Source of the DNA: Gammaproteobacteria bacterium
Lineage (GTDB): Bacteria > Pseudomonadota > Gammaproteobacteria > Pseudomonadales > Azotimanducaceae
Direction of reading: 5' to 3'
Assembly (NCBI GenBank): GCA_026706935.1
Contig: JAPOXV010000018.1
Span: 434,001-498,000 of the forward strand
DNA length: 64,000 nucleotides
The translations under genes and the position numbers were made by a program. How positions within the stretch are numbered: the stretch's first letter is position 1; each line of letters begins with the position of its first letter. The notes below the pieces were generated by a model. That model was given only the letters and a program-made list of their open reading frames with translations. It ran no database searches and was not told the origin of the DNA. Below are positions 18,650 through 26,749 of the stretch, in pieces.

Positions 18650-19795
18650 CTAGTCGGGTAAACCCAATATTCGCTTCGCGATGATATTCAGCTGGATCTC
18701 AGATGTGCCTCCTTCGATCGAGTTGGCTTTAGAACGCAACCACTGTCGAGTCACGCCTAGATCCTGCTGGTCGAATTCCTCGCCAGACCATCCAAGTCCG
18801 TTTACGCCCATCATCTCTACGAGAAGGTCGTAACGATTTTTATTTTGCTCTGTCCCGTAATACTTGAACATCGACGATATGAACGTGGGTGCAACACCCG
18901 CTCGAGTCTCCTCACCCGAACGTCGAGTTGTCAATCCAAAGACATGATCGTTGATACGGTGGCGAGTGACCCGATCCCGTAAGTCTGGATTCGCGATTTT
19001 GCCGTTCGATTCTCCAGCGCATTCCTTTGCGATGTCGTCGAGAGTCTTCGCTCTCGGACCACCACCTCCACCACCGATACCGCCAATCGAAGTTCGCTCA
19101 TACTGCAGAAGACGCTTCGCGACAGTCCACCCTTTATTTACTTCGCCGACGAGGTGACTCTTAGGCACACGAACATCGTCAAGAAATGTTTGACAGAATG
19201 GTGATGCTCCGCTGATGAGGAGAATCGGTTTGACACTGACGCCTGGCGATTTCATGTCAAACAAAATGAAGCTAATGCCTTCATGCTTCGGCGCGTCTGG
19301 GTCTGTACGGATTAAGCAGAACATCCAATCGGCGTGATCCGCGCCCGACGTCCAAATCTTCGAGCCATTGATGATGTAGTCGTCGCCGTCCGATACAGCA
19401 CGCGTCTGAAGGCTAGCGAGATCCGAACCAGAACCTGGTTCACTATAACCTTGGCACCATACTATCTCCTGTCGAACGATCTTTGGCAAATGCTGCATGC
19501 ATTGCTCTTCAGTGCCGAACTCAAGGAGTGCAGGACCGATCATCGTCAATCCCATACCCCCGACCCCAACAACTGCATGGTTGTTGCGCAGCTCTTCTTG
19601 CAAGATGGCGATTTCTGGCTTATCCAAGCCCGCCCCGCCATATTTCGTGGGCCACGTCGGTGCAGACCATCCTTGCTCAAAATACTTCTGTGACCAAGCC
19701 TGCCAGTCGTCTCTGGTTGCTTGTTGGTCAGGATCGCGGATGCTCTCCGGACAATTCTCAGTAATAAATGATTGAATCTCGGCTCTGAATTCCAT
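18650..19795 (-). CDS. Acyl-CoA dehydrogenase
   Basis: 381 residues from the ATG at 19795, which has TTAGGAGC upstream; an in-frame upstream ATG at 19843 lies inside the next gene and is less likely. The FAD-binding signature WCQGYSEPGSGSDLASLQ and the C-terminal EGGTSEIQLNIIAKRILGLP, including the Glu at the usual catalytic position, indicate a true dehydrogenase rather than a monooxygenase. It introduces a 2,3-double bond in an acyl-CoA and passes electrons to ETF. A Gly-run (IGGIGGGGGGPRAKT) sits in the C-terminal domain. It follows the amidohydrolase by 11 bases. Confidence 0.93.
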   Translation of the reverse strand: MEFRAEIQSFITENCPESIRDPDQQATRDDWQAWSQKYFEQGWSAPTWPTKYGGAGLDKPEIAILQEELRNNHAVVGVGGMGLTMIGPALLEFGTEEQCMQHLPKIVRQEIVWCQGYSEPGSGSDLASLQTRAVSDGDDYIINGSKIWTSGADHADWMFCLIRTDPDAPKHEGISFILFDMKSPGVSVKPILLISGASPFCQTFLDDVRVPKSHLVGEVNKGWTVAKRLLQYERTSIGGIGGGGGGPRAKTLDDIAKECAGESNGKIANPDLRDRVTRHRINDHVFGLTTRRSGEETRAGVAPTFISSMFKYYGTEQNKNRYDLLVEMMGVNGLGWSGEEFDQQDLGVTRQWLRSKANSIEGGTSEIQLNIIAKRILGLPD

Positions 19796-19806
19796 CGCAG
19801 TAGCTC

Positions 19807-20973
19807 CTAACTCTCGTATTCGACGCCTCGTGCGACGACGCATGCAGGCTTCTGGAGCACCTCTAAGTCCCCCAGCGGGTCGCCTTCAACAAACACTAAA
19901 TCGGCTGCAAGTCCGACTCTGATCGACCCTGTCTCGCTGTGAATGTTAAGCGCACGCGCTGCGTTACTAGTAGCGGTTCGCAGAATTTCAACAGGTTGCA
20001 TATCGGCATACTTCGCAAATACCGGCAAAGATCTCGGAAGATCGTCGTGTCGCACATTCGGAATACCAGCATCCGTTGAAGCAATGAACTGCACACCGGC
20101 AGCCTTCATTTCACGGAATTGTTGACGCACAACCCCGAGGTGTGCTGGATTAAACTGTACGAATCGAGACCAATTCGCGTTGACCGTAGGCGATACCCAA
20201 GTGTTACGTGAGACCATTTCCATTACGACTTCGTGCAAGTACTCGCCACGACGACCGTCGCGATCCATCCAAGAACAGTGTTCAACCGTATCGACACCTG
20301 CATATACGGCGTTCGAAATGCCTTCACTTCCGTGGCAGTGTGCTGCAACTGCGAAATCCTGATCGTGAGCATAGCTAATGATCTGAGTAAGCTCAGCCTG
20401 CGTGAACTGTGCACGCCCAGGATGACTCGTGGCAGTGAACATCCCTCCAGTCGCCATGATCTTGATTAAGTCGACGCCTTTCTCGCAATTAAGGTTGATG
20501 ACCTCATTCGCTTCCCTTGTGTTAGGTACCGCGCCGCCCCAAAAATGACAATGACCTTGGGTCGATGTGATCGGACGCCCAGCACAAAGTAAGCGTGGTC
20601 CAGCGATTTCACCTGTCTTGATCTTATCGCGCAATTCCAATTCGAGCCAGTTTCCGCCTCCAAGGTCGCGTGCACAGGTAATACCTGCCTTGAGCATGTT
20701 GGTCGCACGATCAGGCATCTTCTTTCTTATCACATCGTCAGTTTGTGCGAGTTGCTTCGTCACATCGTGAATCGCAGGATCAAGCGTCATATGCACATGG
20801 CTATCAATCAATCCAGGGATTACCGTCAATCCTGAACAGTCCTTCGCTTGTGGACTTTCTACTCCAATTGCAGTGATTTGACCAGATTCGATCGTAAGCG
20901 ACGTATCAGGCAGGTACGTCGCAGCTTCCCCATCCCATATTCGTAGGTTCTTGTAGAAAGTCGTTGACGCCAT
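19807..20973 (-). CDS. Amidohydrolase family protein (prolidase/imidazolonepropionase-like)
   Basis: 388 residues from ATG 20973 (an in-frame GTG at 20982 is also possible). The metal-dependent amidohydrolase motifs are all in order: GLIDSHVHMTLDP (His-x-His), DLIKIMATGGMFT (Lys bridge position), AVAAHCHGSEG (His), DTVEHCSWMD (His) and FIASTDAGIPN (Asp). The C-terminal GLAADLVFVEGDPL closes the beta sandwich. Relatives hydrolyse cyclic amides, Xaa-Pro dipeptides or mycotoxin-like amides. It leads a minus-strand group with the acyl-CoA dehydrogenase and transporter. Confidence 0.9.
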   Translation of the reverse strand: MASTTFYKNLRIWDGEAATYLPDTSLTIESGQITAIGVESPQAKDCSGLTVIPGLIDSHVHMTLDPAIHDVTKQLAQTDDVIRKKMPDRATNMLKAGITCARDLGGGNWLELELRDKIKTGEIAGPRLLCAGRPITSTQGHCHFWGGAVPNTREANEVINLNCEKGVDLIKIMATGGMFTATSHPGRAQFTQAELTQIISYAHDQDFAVAAHCHGSEGISNAVYAGVDTVEHCSWMDRDGRRGEYLHEVVMEMVSRNTWVSPTVNANWSRFVQFNPAHLGVVRQQFREMKAAGVQFIASTDAGIPNVRHDDLPRSLPVFAKYADMQPVEILRTATSNAARALNIHSETGSIRVGLAADLVFVEGDPLGDLEVLQKPACVVARGVEYES

Positions 20974-21039
20974 AGGATTCACGACATCGTAGTTTCTAAG
21001 AATTTAGAGTGCTGCAGTCGAGTATCTAGCCGATCAGAT

Positions 21040-21510
21040 CTAAAACACTAATCGCCCTAAGCTCTCGGCGACACAACAAGGCTTTTCTTGACCTTCGACT
21101 TCAACGACGATTTCGTTCATGGTCTCAATCATGCCGCCCTTAATCTCAACTCTCTTGAGCGTGCTTTGCGTTCGAATTTTGGCACCAACCGGCACAGGTG
21201 AAGGAAACCGTACTTTATCAAAGCCATAGTTGATCATCAGTTTCTGTCCCTCCAAACGAGGACCAGTTTCGACAACGGATCGAGGCAAGTGACCCATGAT
21301 CGACAGCGTCAGATGTCCGTGCGCAATTGTGGTTCCGAAAGGACCTGCTTTCGACCGTTCTTCATCGATGTGAATCCACTGATGGTCCATCGTGACATCC
21401 GCGAAATCGTTAATTCGATCCTGCGTTACCTCGAACCAGTCTGTGGGCGTAGACGATTCACCAATCCTATCTGAAAGGGTTTCGTACGCGTTGTGTAGGT
21501 TGTCTGACAT
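21040..21510 (-). CDS. MaoC family dehydratase
   Basis: 156 residues, single hotdog domain. The hydratase-2 motif is clear: DFADVTMDHQWIHIDEERS followed by FGTTIAHGHLTLSI, containing the catalytic Asp/His pair. Members hydrate (R)-specific enoyl-CoA or act as related thioester enzymes. It is separated from the amidohydrolase gene by about 65 bases and divergently arranged with the ADP-ribosylglycohydrolase gene; the shared 72-base gap must hold both promoters. Confidence 0.93.
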   Translation of the reverse strand: MSDNLHNAYETLSDRIGESSTPTDWFEVTQDRINDFADVTMDHQWIHIDEERSKAGPFGTTIAHGHLTLSIMGHLPRSVVETGPRLEGQKLMINYGFDKVRFPSPVPVGAKIRTQSTLKRVEIKGGMIETMNEIVVEVEGQEKPCCVAESLGRLVF

Positions 21511-21582
21511 ATCAGAAACTCCTGCCGATAATAGAAAGACTAAACCTTCTATCTTATTCGCGTCAGTTATTCAGGAGAGAGG

Positions 21583-23661
21583 ATGCTACCTACCGATTAC
21601 TCAGAACGCGTATATGCCGGTGTGGTCGGAAAGATCATCGGCGTATATCTCGGTCGACCGTTTGAAGGTTGGACCAACGACCGTATCGAGGAGCAACTCG
21701 GCGAAATCGACTACTACGTTCACGATAAGGTCGGTGTCCCGTTGATCGTAACCGACGACGATATCTCAGGAACATTCACATTTATTCGAGCACTGGAGGA
21801 TTACGACTACGATCCTCAGTTGACACCAAAGCAGATTGGACAGACATGGCTTAACTACCTAATCGAAGGTCGTTCAGTACTTTGGTGGGGAGGACTAGGT
21901 AATTCCACGGAACATACGGCCTATCTCCGACTGCGCGACGGCGTCGATGCACCTCAGAGCGGCGCGATCGAAACAAACGGTAAGGTCGTCGCAGAACAAA
22001 TTGGCGCGCAGATCTTTATAGACGGTTGGGCGATGGTGTGTCCCGGTGATCCTGACCGTGCCGCAGATTTTGCGCGGCGCGCCGGGTCTGTCTCCCACGA
22101 CGGTGAAGCGGTCTATGGTGCTCAGGTTTTGGCAGCCATGGAGGCACAAGCGTTCGTCGAATCAGATATTGACAATCTCATCGACACCGGTCTGAATCAG
22201 ATACCGGAAGACTGTACGCTCGCGACGATGATTCGAGATATTCGAGTTTGGCATTCTGAAAACCCTGATGATTGGCGCGCGACGTTTCGAAGGATCCAAG
22301 AAAACTACGGCTACGACAAGTACGGTGGCAACTGCCACATCATGCCGAATCACGGATTGATCATCATGTCCTTGCTTCATAGTAACGGCGACTTCAGCGA
22401 GGCAATGAAAATCGTAAATACTGCCGGATGGGACACAGATTGCAATTCCGGAAATCTAGGTTGCTTGATGGGTATTCGAAACGGACTTGACGGTATCGAT
22501 GCGAAGACCGATTGGCGTACACCGTTTGCTGACATTTGTTATCTCCCTACAGCGGATGCGAGTGGCGGCGTATCGGATGCAGTTTCGCAGGCGCAGAGAA
22601 TCGTCCAGATCGGTTGTCAGCTAAATGGGGAAGCCTTCACTCGACCGAAGAACGGCGTACGCTACCACTTTTCGTACCCAGGTTCAGTACAAGGATTTCG
22701 GGGATCCCAATGTGACGTTTCCAACCAGGCGAACAAGGACGGCTCTCGTAGTTTGGCGATCCATCTGGATCCATTGAAGCCGGGCGACAAAGCGTTCGCG
22801 CTCACGAATACTTTCATCGAATCACTCGATACGGCGAAATACTTTGAGCGGAGAGGGTATGGCTTGATGACGAGTCCCAATCTGAACGCTGGGCAGGTTC
22901 TCAAGACACAGCTGACACTCAACAAAGAAGCATCATCAAGCGCAGAAGTCTCACTTTGCGTTGGTGTCTTCAATGAAGAAGATCAAACTGTCGTGCTGCA
23001 CGGACCGACTATTCGATTTGATCCTGGTCAGACACAAGTACTGTCTTGGGAGGTACCGTCAACGGATGGTTATCCCATATCTAGTACCGGGATTGAAATA
23101 AGCAACGCGTCGTCGGACTCGACCTTATTTATGGATTATTTCGATTGGGAAGGCATGCCAGAACTCGAACTGGGGCGAAGAAAAGGCACGATGTGGGGTC
23201 GTGCTTGGGTTAATGCGGTGGATACGTATCACCCGTTCTATCCTGAGAGTTTTCGACTCATCCACAACAAAGGTACCGGTCTGCTCCTATACGGAAGCCG
23301 AGATTGGGCTGACTATAGTGTCGAAGCGGACGTGACGCCACATCTTGTCAAGCGGTCGGGAATCGCAGCGCGTTCACAAGGTCTACGTCGTTACTACGGT
23401 TTAGTTCTAACTGACAAAAACCAAGTTCAGTTAGTCAAGGAGTTGGACGGAACGAGGATTCTCGATGAAGCTTCCGTCGAGGTTAATTTTGGGACGTCGT
23501 ATCAACTGAAACTCACAGTGCGAGGTGACTCGATCGATGGCTTTGTGAACGGAGAGAAACTTGTCTCCGCCAACGATGCATCGCTAAAGCATGGCGGGAT
23601 CGCGTTGGTAATTGACGAAGGGCGCACAGCAACACAAAAGGTTTCTATTTCAAACAGTTAA
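21583..23661 (+). CDS. ADP-ribosylglycohydrolase family protein with extra C-terminal domains
   Basis: 692 residues. Residues 1 to about 350 are a DraG-type fold: the start RVYAGVVGKIIGVYLGRPFE, metal ligands in VTDDDISGT and GWDTDCNSGNLGCLMG, and the helix-rich core between. The remaining half, from about residue 365, looks like two beta-sandwich modules (HFSYPGSVQGFRGS... and a final laminin-G/concanavalin-like domain ending KLTVRGDSIDGFVNGEKL). This architecture suggests hydrolysis of an ADP-ribose-like or glycosidic bond with a carbohydrate-type binding tail, rather than regulation of nitrogenase. No signal peptide. The AGGAG site is strong. Confidence 0.85.
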   Translation: MLPTDYSERVYAGVVGKIIGVYLGRPFEGWTNDRIEEQLGEIDYYVHDKVGVPLIVTDDDISGTFTFIRALEDYDYDPQLTPKQIGQTWLNYLIEGRSVLWWGGLGNSTEHTAYLRLRDGVDAPQSGAIETNGKVVAEQIGAQIFIDGWAMVCPGDPDRAADFARRAGSVSHDGEAVYGAQVLAAMEAQAFVESDIDNLIDTGLNQIPEDCTLATMIRDIRVWHSENPDDWRATFRRIQENYGYDKYGGNCHIMPNHGLIIMSLLHSNGDFSEAMKIVNTAGWDTDCNSGNLGCLMGIRNGLDGIDAKTDWRTPFADICYLPTADASGGVSDAVSQAQRIVQIGCQLNGEAFTRPKNGVRYHFSYPGSVQGFRGSQCDVSNQANKDGSRSLAIHLDPLKPGDKAFALTNTFIESLDTAKYFERRGYGLMTSPNLNAGQVLKTQLTLNKEASSSAEVSLCVGVFNEEDQTVVLHGPTIRFDPGQTQVLSWEVPSTDGYPISSTGIEISNASSDSTLFMDYFDWEGMPELELGRRKGTMWGRAWVNAVDTYHPFYPESFRLIHNKGTGLLLYGSRDWADYSVEADVTPHLVKRSGIAARSQGLRRYYGLVLTDKNQVQLVKELDGTRILDEASVEVNFGTSYQLKLTVRGDSIDGFVNGEKLVSANDASLKHGGIALVIDEGRTATQKVSISNS

Positions 23662-23673
23662 GTTCAGTTCTTA

Positions 23674-25071
23674 CTACAAACCGCACTCCTCTTTCATAGC
23701 ATAGCAAAACGCTACGACTGCTTCATGTAGGTCGCGTCGACGTTCTTCACCGGTGCTCTCCGTAAAGCAGAAAGATAGTCGCAGTTGATTAAAGCCAGCA
23801 CCGGGTGAATGTCGAAGGAAATCGTCAGGGTAAAAACCATACATCGGTACAACGACGACGCCGTACTTTTCGACTAGCGCGTTTGTAAATGTATCGTCAA
23901 CGCGAATCCCAGGCGTTTTAATCGTGAATGCACTAAAGAATCCAGCTTCAGGCTGCGTCCAATCGAAATGTTCACGGTAATCGCCTAAGTTATCTTCTAG
24001 ACCGCCAAGCACAATCTGGCGATTCTCGCGATATACCTGAAGTTTCTCTTCAGCGAGCGGCCATAAAGATTCCCGAACTGACCCATCGTCCCCTCGTAAT
24101 AGTGCTTCAAAGGTTAGTAGCGAAAGTGGATTGTGGAACAGAACGGCGCCACTCGATTCAGAGAGTAGAAGCTCGGTTAACGAGACATCTCGACCGTTCT
24201 CCACACCTACTGTGGCTTCGGAGTAGACGAATCCGACGCGAGGTCCAGGCAGACCAATCTTTGAACCGGTGAAGAGGTGGACGGATCTTTGCGGGTCAAT
24301 GGCGAAGAACGGACGATTGGCTTTACGATCTGAGCTGTAGTTGATGTATAGATATGGCGCGTCCTCTGCAATCAGGATGTTCTCTTCTTCTGCAACGCGC
24401 AGTAACTCTTGTTTCCTTGACGGACTAAATGAAAAACCAGCAGGGTTATGTCCGTCGGGTACTGTGTAGTAAAACGGCACGAGTTTGCCATCCGCCCTCG
24501 CGTTGCGGATTTGCTCTCGAAGCGCGTCTGGATCGGCGCCTTCTCGATCCATCGGAATGCTGTAAATCGAAGTGTTTTGATTCAGCGTCGCACGAGCAAG
24601 GAATCCCGCATACGTAGGTGCGTCGGTGATGTATGCGACCTCCGCGCCGATACGTTCAAATATGGAACATAGGAGCGCAATCCCGCCAGTTGCACCTATC
24701 GTAGGGATCAACCGATTGGGATCGATTTGAACACTCCAGTCATGACCATATACAGCTGCGAAACTCTCACGAGGACCGAGCGGACCCATCGTATCCGTAT
24801 ATGCGTAAGCGTCCCGCAGAAATGCAGGTATTTCCTGCGCATCGTTGAGACCTTCCTGCCTCGCTAAGTGTTCAAACCACCGATCTGTGCGGTCGATAAA
24901 CGATTTGGGGTTCGTGACCTCAGGATGCGGATAACCAGCGCCCAGATGATGAATCTTCAGTCCTTTCTGTGTCGCGATTTCACGCAGCTTCGGCAGTGCC
25001 GCAGCCATCTTTCTCGTGACGGAAGTAGGTTGAGTTCGAATACCGGGGAGTTCTAATGTTGCATCACTCAT
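23674..25071 (-). CDS. PLP-dependent aminotransferase, class I/II
   Basis: 465 residues, fold type I. The PLP-binding Lys lies in HLFTGSKIGLPGPRVGFVYS. Other markers are IPTIGATGGIALLCSIFERI (substrate/cofactor loop), YTVPDGHNPAGFSFS (Asn that contacts PLP O3') and NILIAEDAPYLYI (Asp that pairs with the pyridine nitrogen). The general look resembles the aminotransferase half of MocR-like and 2-aminoadipate aminotransferases, without a DNA-binding domain. Amino donor and acceptor are unknown. It converges with the ADP-ribosylglycohydrolase gene, 12 bases apart. Confidence 0.9.
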   Translation of the reverse strand: MSDATLELPGIRTQPTSVTRKMAAALPKLREIATQKGLKIHHLGAGYPHPEVTNPKSFIDRTDRWFEHLARQEGLNDAQEIPAFLRDAYAYTDTMGPLGPRESFAAVYGHDWSVQIDPNRLIPTIGATGGIALLCSIFERIGAEVAYITDAPTYAGFLARATLNQNTSIYSIPMDREGADPDALREQIRNARADGKLVPFYYTVPDGHNPAGFSFSPSRKQELLRVAEEENILIAEDAPYLYINYSSDRKANRPFFAIDPQRSVHLFTGSKIGLPGPRVGFVYSEATVGVENGRDVSLTELLLSESSGAVLFHNPLSLLTFEALLRGDDGSVRESLWPLAEEKLQVYRENRQIVLGGLEDNLGDYREHFDWTQPEAGFFSAFTIKTPGIRVDDTFTNALVEKYGVVVVPMYGFYPDDFLRHSPGAGFNQLRLSFCFTESTGEERRRDLHEAVVAFCYAMKEECGL

Positions 25072-25214
25072 ATTTCATTTCATGTGTTCTAAATACGTTT
25101 ATTTTCGCGTCGAGACACCAATCTGTTGCGCGTAACGACCCAGATTTAAGACAGCTTGTGTCGCGACATGTTCGCTCCGCATAATCCACATTCAGAAATG
25201 ATCGGAGCGCTCTT

Positions 25215-26294
25215 ATGGTAGTAGCAATCACGACTTTGGATGAATTCGAGGAGGAATATAACTCCGGTGCGGGTATGACACTACCGTCCCGCGGATTTCG
25301 TGAAGCGAGTCTGGACAACATACGCCGCTTCGGCGACGGTGTGGGTGATTACAACCCGCTCTGGCGTGATGAAATGTACGCCAGCGAGAGTCGTTTTGGC
25401 GCTATCACGGCACCGCCCATGTTCATCTATGGTGCGAGTTTAGGAATCGCCGCAGCCATTAACGGCGTCATCGACGGACGTCGTCTCTCGTCAGCCAACT
25501 TTCCAATGAACTATGCGGGCGGAAAAATCACGTTCTACAAGACGATCTGGCGCGGGGACAAGATACGTGCACAAGAAAGCATCTTGGGGTCAACAAGAAA
25601 GCACTCCGACCGAATCGGTGATTTCCTAATCTGCACCGCAATGGTTGAGTATTTCAATCAACGCCAAGAATTAGTCGCGACAAAGAAAACAAACATGGCT
25701 AGGTACAAGAACCTCGGTTCAGGTCGAACAATCGAGTACGACCGCGAAGTCAAAACCAATGTCACTGAAACGGCACCCGATCCGCTAGTGCATGAGCGAG
25801 TCCGTCGTGGTAATCGTGTACGCACCTGGCGTGACGTCGTCGAGGGTGAAGCAATCGAAACTCTCCAAAAGGGAACGTATACCGTCACTGAACTATTCCT
25901 ATTCACTCACGGCGTCGTTGGTACAGGACGATCACCACGAGCCGCTCTCGAAGCCGAGGATTCACAAGATCTAGGTGGTGGTGGTAGATACGATGAGAAA
26001 CACGCAAAAGAGCGTCGTAATATGCCAGGTCAATTCGATTGGGGGCCGCAACGTGTCTGCTGGTTGTGCCAAATCGCAACAGATTGGGCGGGCGATGACG
26101 CAAGGATCAAGAGCATGGATACACGTGTTCGGCATCCAAATGTTGTCGGCGACACCAATACGGTGTACGGCAACGTCGCGCGACGGTACCAAGATAACGG
26201 TGAAGATCTGGTAGAACTGAACGTATGGAACGAAAACCAATCGGGGCTCCATACAGCGGAGGGAACGATCGTCGTCGCACTGGCGTCCACCTGA
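25215..26294 (+). CDS. Double-hotdog MaoC/FAS1-like dehydratase
   Basis: 359 residues. An N-terminal hotdog domain (RFGDGVGDYNPLWRDEMYAS ... FGAITAPPMFIYGA) is followed by a second, more divergent one (from about residue 190), with a charged linker between. This is the layout of FAS1-type dehydratase-domain proteins and mesaconyl-C4-CoA hydratase relatives. It probably hydrates an unsaturated acyl-CoA. The start ATG follows GGAG at seven bases. It is divergent from the aminotransferase gene. Confidence 0.85.
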   Translation: MVVAITTLDEFEEEYNSGAGMTLPSRGFREASLDNIRRFGDGVGDYNPLWRDEMYASESRFGAITAPPMFIYGASLGIAAAINGVIDGRRLSSANFPMNYAGGKITFYKTIWRGDKIRAQESILGSTRKHSDRIGDFLICTAMVEYFNQRQELVATKKTNMARYKNLGSGRTIEYDREVKTNVTETAPDPLVHERVRRGNRVRTWRDVVEGEAIETLQKGTYTVTELFLFTHGVVGTGRSPRAALEAEDSQDLGGGGRYDEKHAKERRNMPGQFDWGPQRVCWLCQIATDWAGDDARIKSMDTRVRHPNVVGDTNTVYGNVARRYQDNGEDLVELNVWNENQSGLHTAEGTIVVALAST

Positions 26295-26400
26295 GTAGTT
26301 ACCAGTCTGACGCATGCTAGATGGTTCGCGTCAAACAGGAGAATCTCATAAACGCACTGCGCTTTTCAAGCTAACAATTCATCTCTGTGATCACCTTACC

Positions 26401-26429
26401 TTGATAAAGATTACCGAATCTGTTAAAGT
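26401..26429 (+). promoter_or_regulatory. Predicted sigma-70 promoter
   Basis: TTGATA (26401-26406) and TAAAGT (26424-26429) are separated by exactly 17 bases, giving five of six and four of six consensus matches. Transcription would start near 26436 and end at the terminator about 120 bases later. An 8-bp inverted repeat (GATCACCT at 26390-26397, AGGTGATC at 26457-26464) flanks the promoter. Confidence 0.5.
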
Positions 26430-26464
26430 TTCACCAACTTTGGCTGTATTAAAAGGAGGTGATC

Positions 26465-26500
26465 GTGGAAATATCAATGGCTGAGGGCAGAACCGCTTAG
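26465..26500 (+). CDS. Possible 11-residue leader or micro-peptide
   Basis: GTG start, peptide (M)EISMAEGRTA, stop TAG. Its only strong support is an exceptional ribosome site: AAGGAGGTGATC directly upstream is an extended complement of the 16S rRNA 3' end. An internal ATG (26477) would give only seven residues. Without conservation data it may be fortuitous, and the same bases could instead serve as an RNA-binding or anti-Shine-Dalgarno decoy. Confidence 0.25.
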   Translation: MEISMAEGRTA

Positions 26501-26522
26501 GACTGTCGCTCACGCATTGAAG

Positions 26523-26558
26523 GAGGCAGAGGCTTATCCCCTCTGCCTCTTCTTTTTT
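26523..26558 (+). terminator. Rho-independent terminator
   Basis: A perfect 10-bp stem (26523-26532 with 26540-26549) closes a seven-base loop and is followed by TTCTTTTTT. The stem can extend by two weaker pairs. It ends the short unit above; the preceding dehydratase gene stops more than 220 bases earlier. Confidence 0.88.
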
Positions 26559-26571
26559 GAGGAACACGTCA

Positions 26572-26709
26572 TTGAATATCAATTTAGGCTGCCATGCGTC
26601 TGCGCTTTGGGTTGATGGTGCAGCGTACTACCACTATCCTGGCTTGGGGCAGTTAGGTAAAGACTCAACTTACAGCTCCGGAAACACTCCAAGTTCAGAG
26701 GCGCTTTAA
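26572..26709 (+). pseudogene. Relic of an RCC1-type repeat
   Basis: One open frame of 45 codons reads GCHASALWVDGAAYYHYPGL then GQLGKDSTYSSGNTPSSEAL. That follows the RCC1/BLIP-II repeat pattern: G-x-H-x-x-AL-x-x-DG, an aromatic strand, G-x-GQLG, then S-x-NTP. The usual Cys-Trp-Gly of the strand is degenerate. There is no proper start codon with a ribosome site, and the frame closes upstream at a TGA (26518) and downstream at TAA. It therefore looks like a single leftover propeller blade from a lost gene. The match was recognised by eye, not by profile search. Confidence 0.55.
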
Positions 26710-26749
26710 CGAGATTTCTAGTTACCTGTGTCACCGCGCCTGGAGACGA

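Larger units (their letters stand above)
26436..26558 (+). ncRNA. Candidate small RNA between own promoter and terminator
   Basis: A promoter, about 120 transcribed bases and a strong terminator form a complete small transcription unit with no full gene in it. The RNA holds four GGA trinucleotides (two as AGGAGG), which recalls the Csr/Rsm class that sequesters CsrA, though GGA-loop hairpins are not obvious by eye. Alternatively it is the messenger of the tiny ORF at 26465. The exact 5' end is a guess from promoter spacing. Expression is unverified. Confidence 0.35.
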
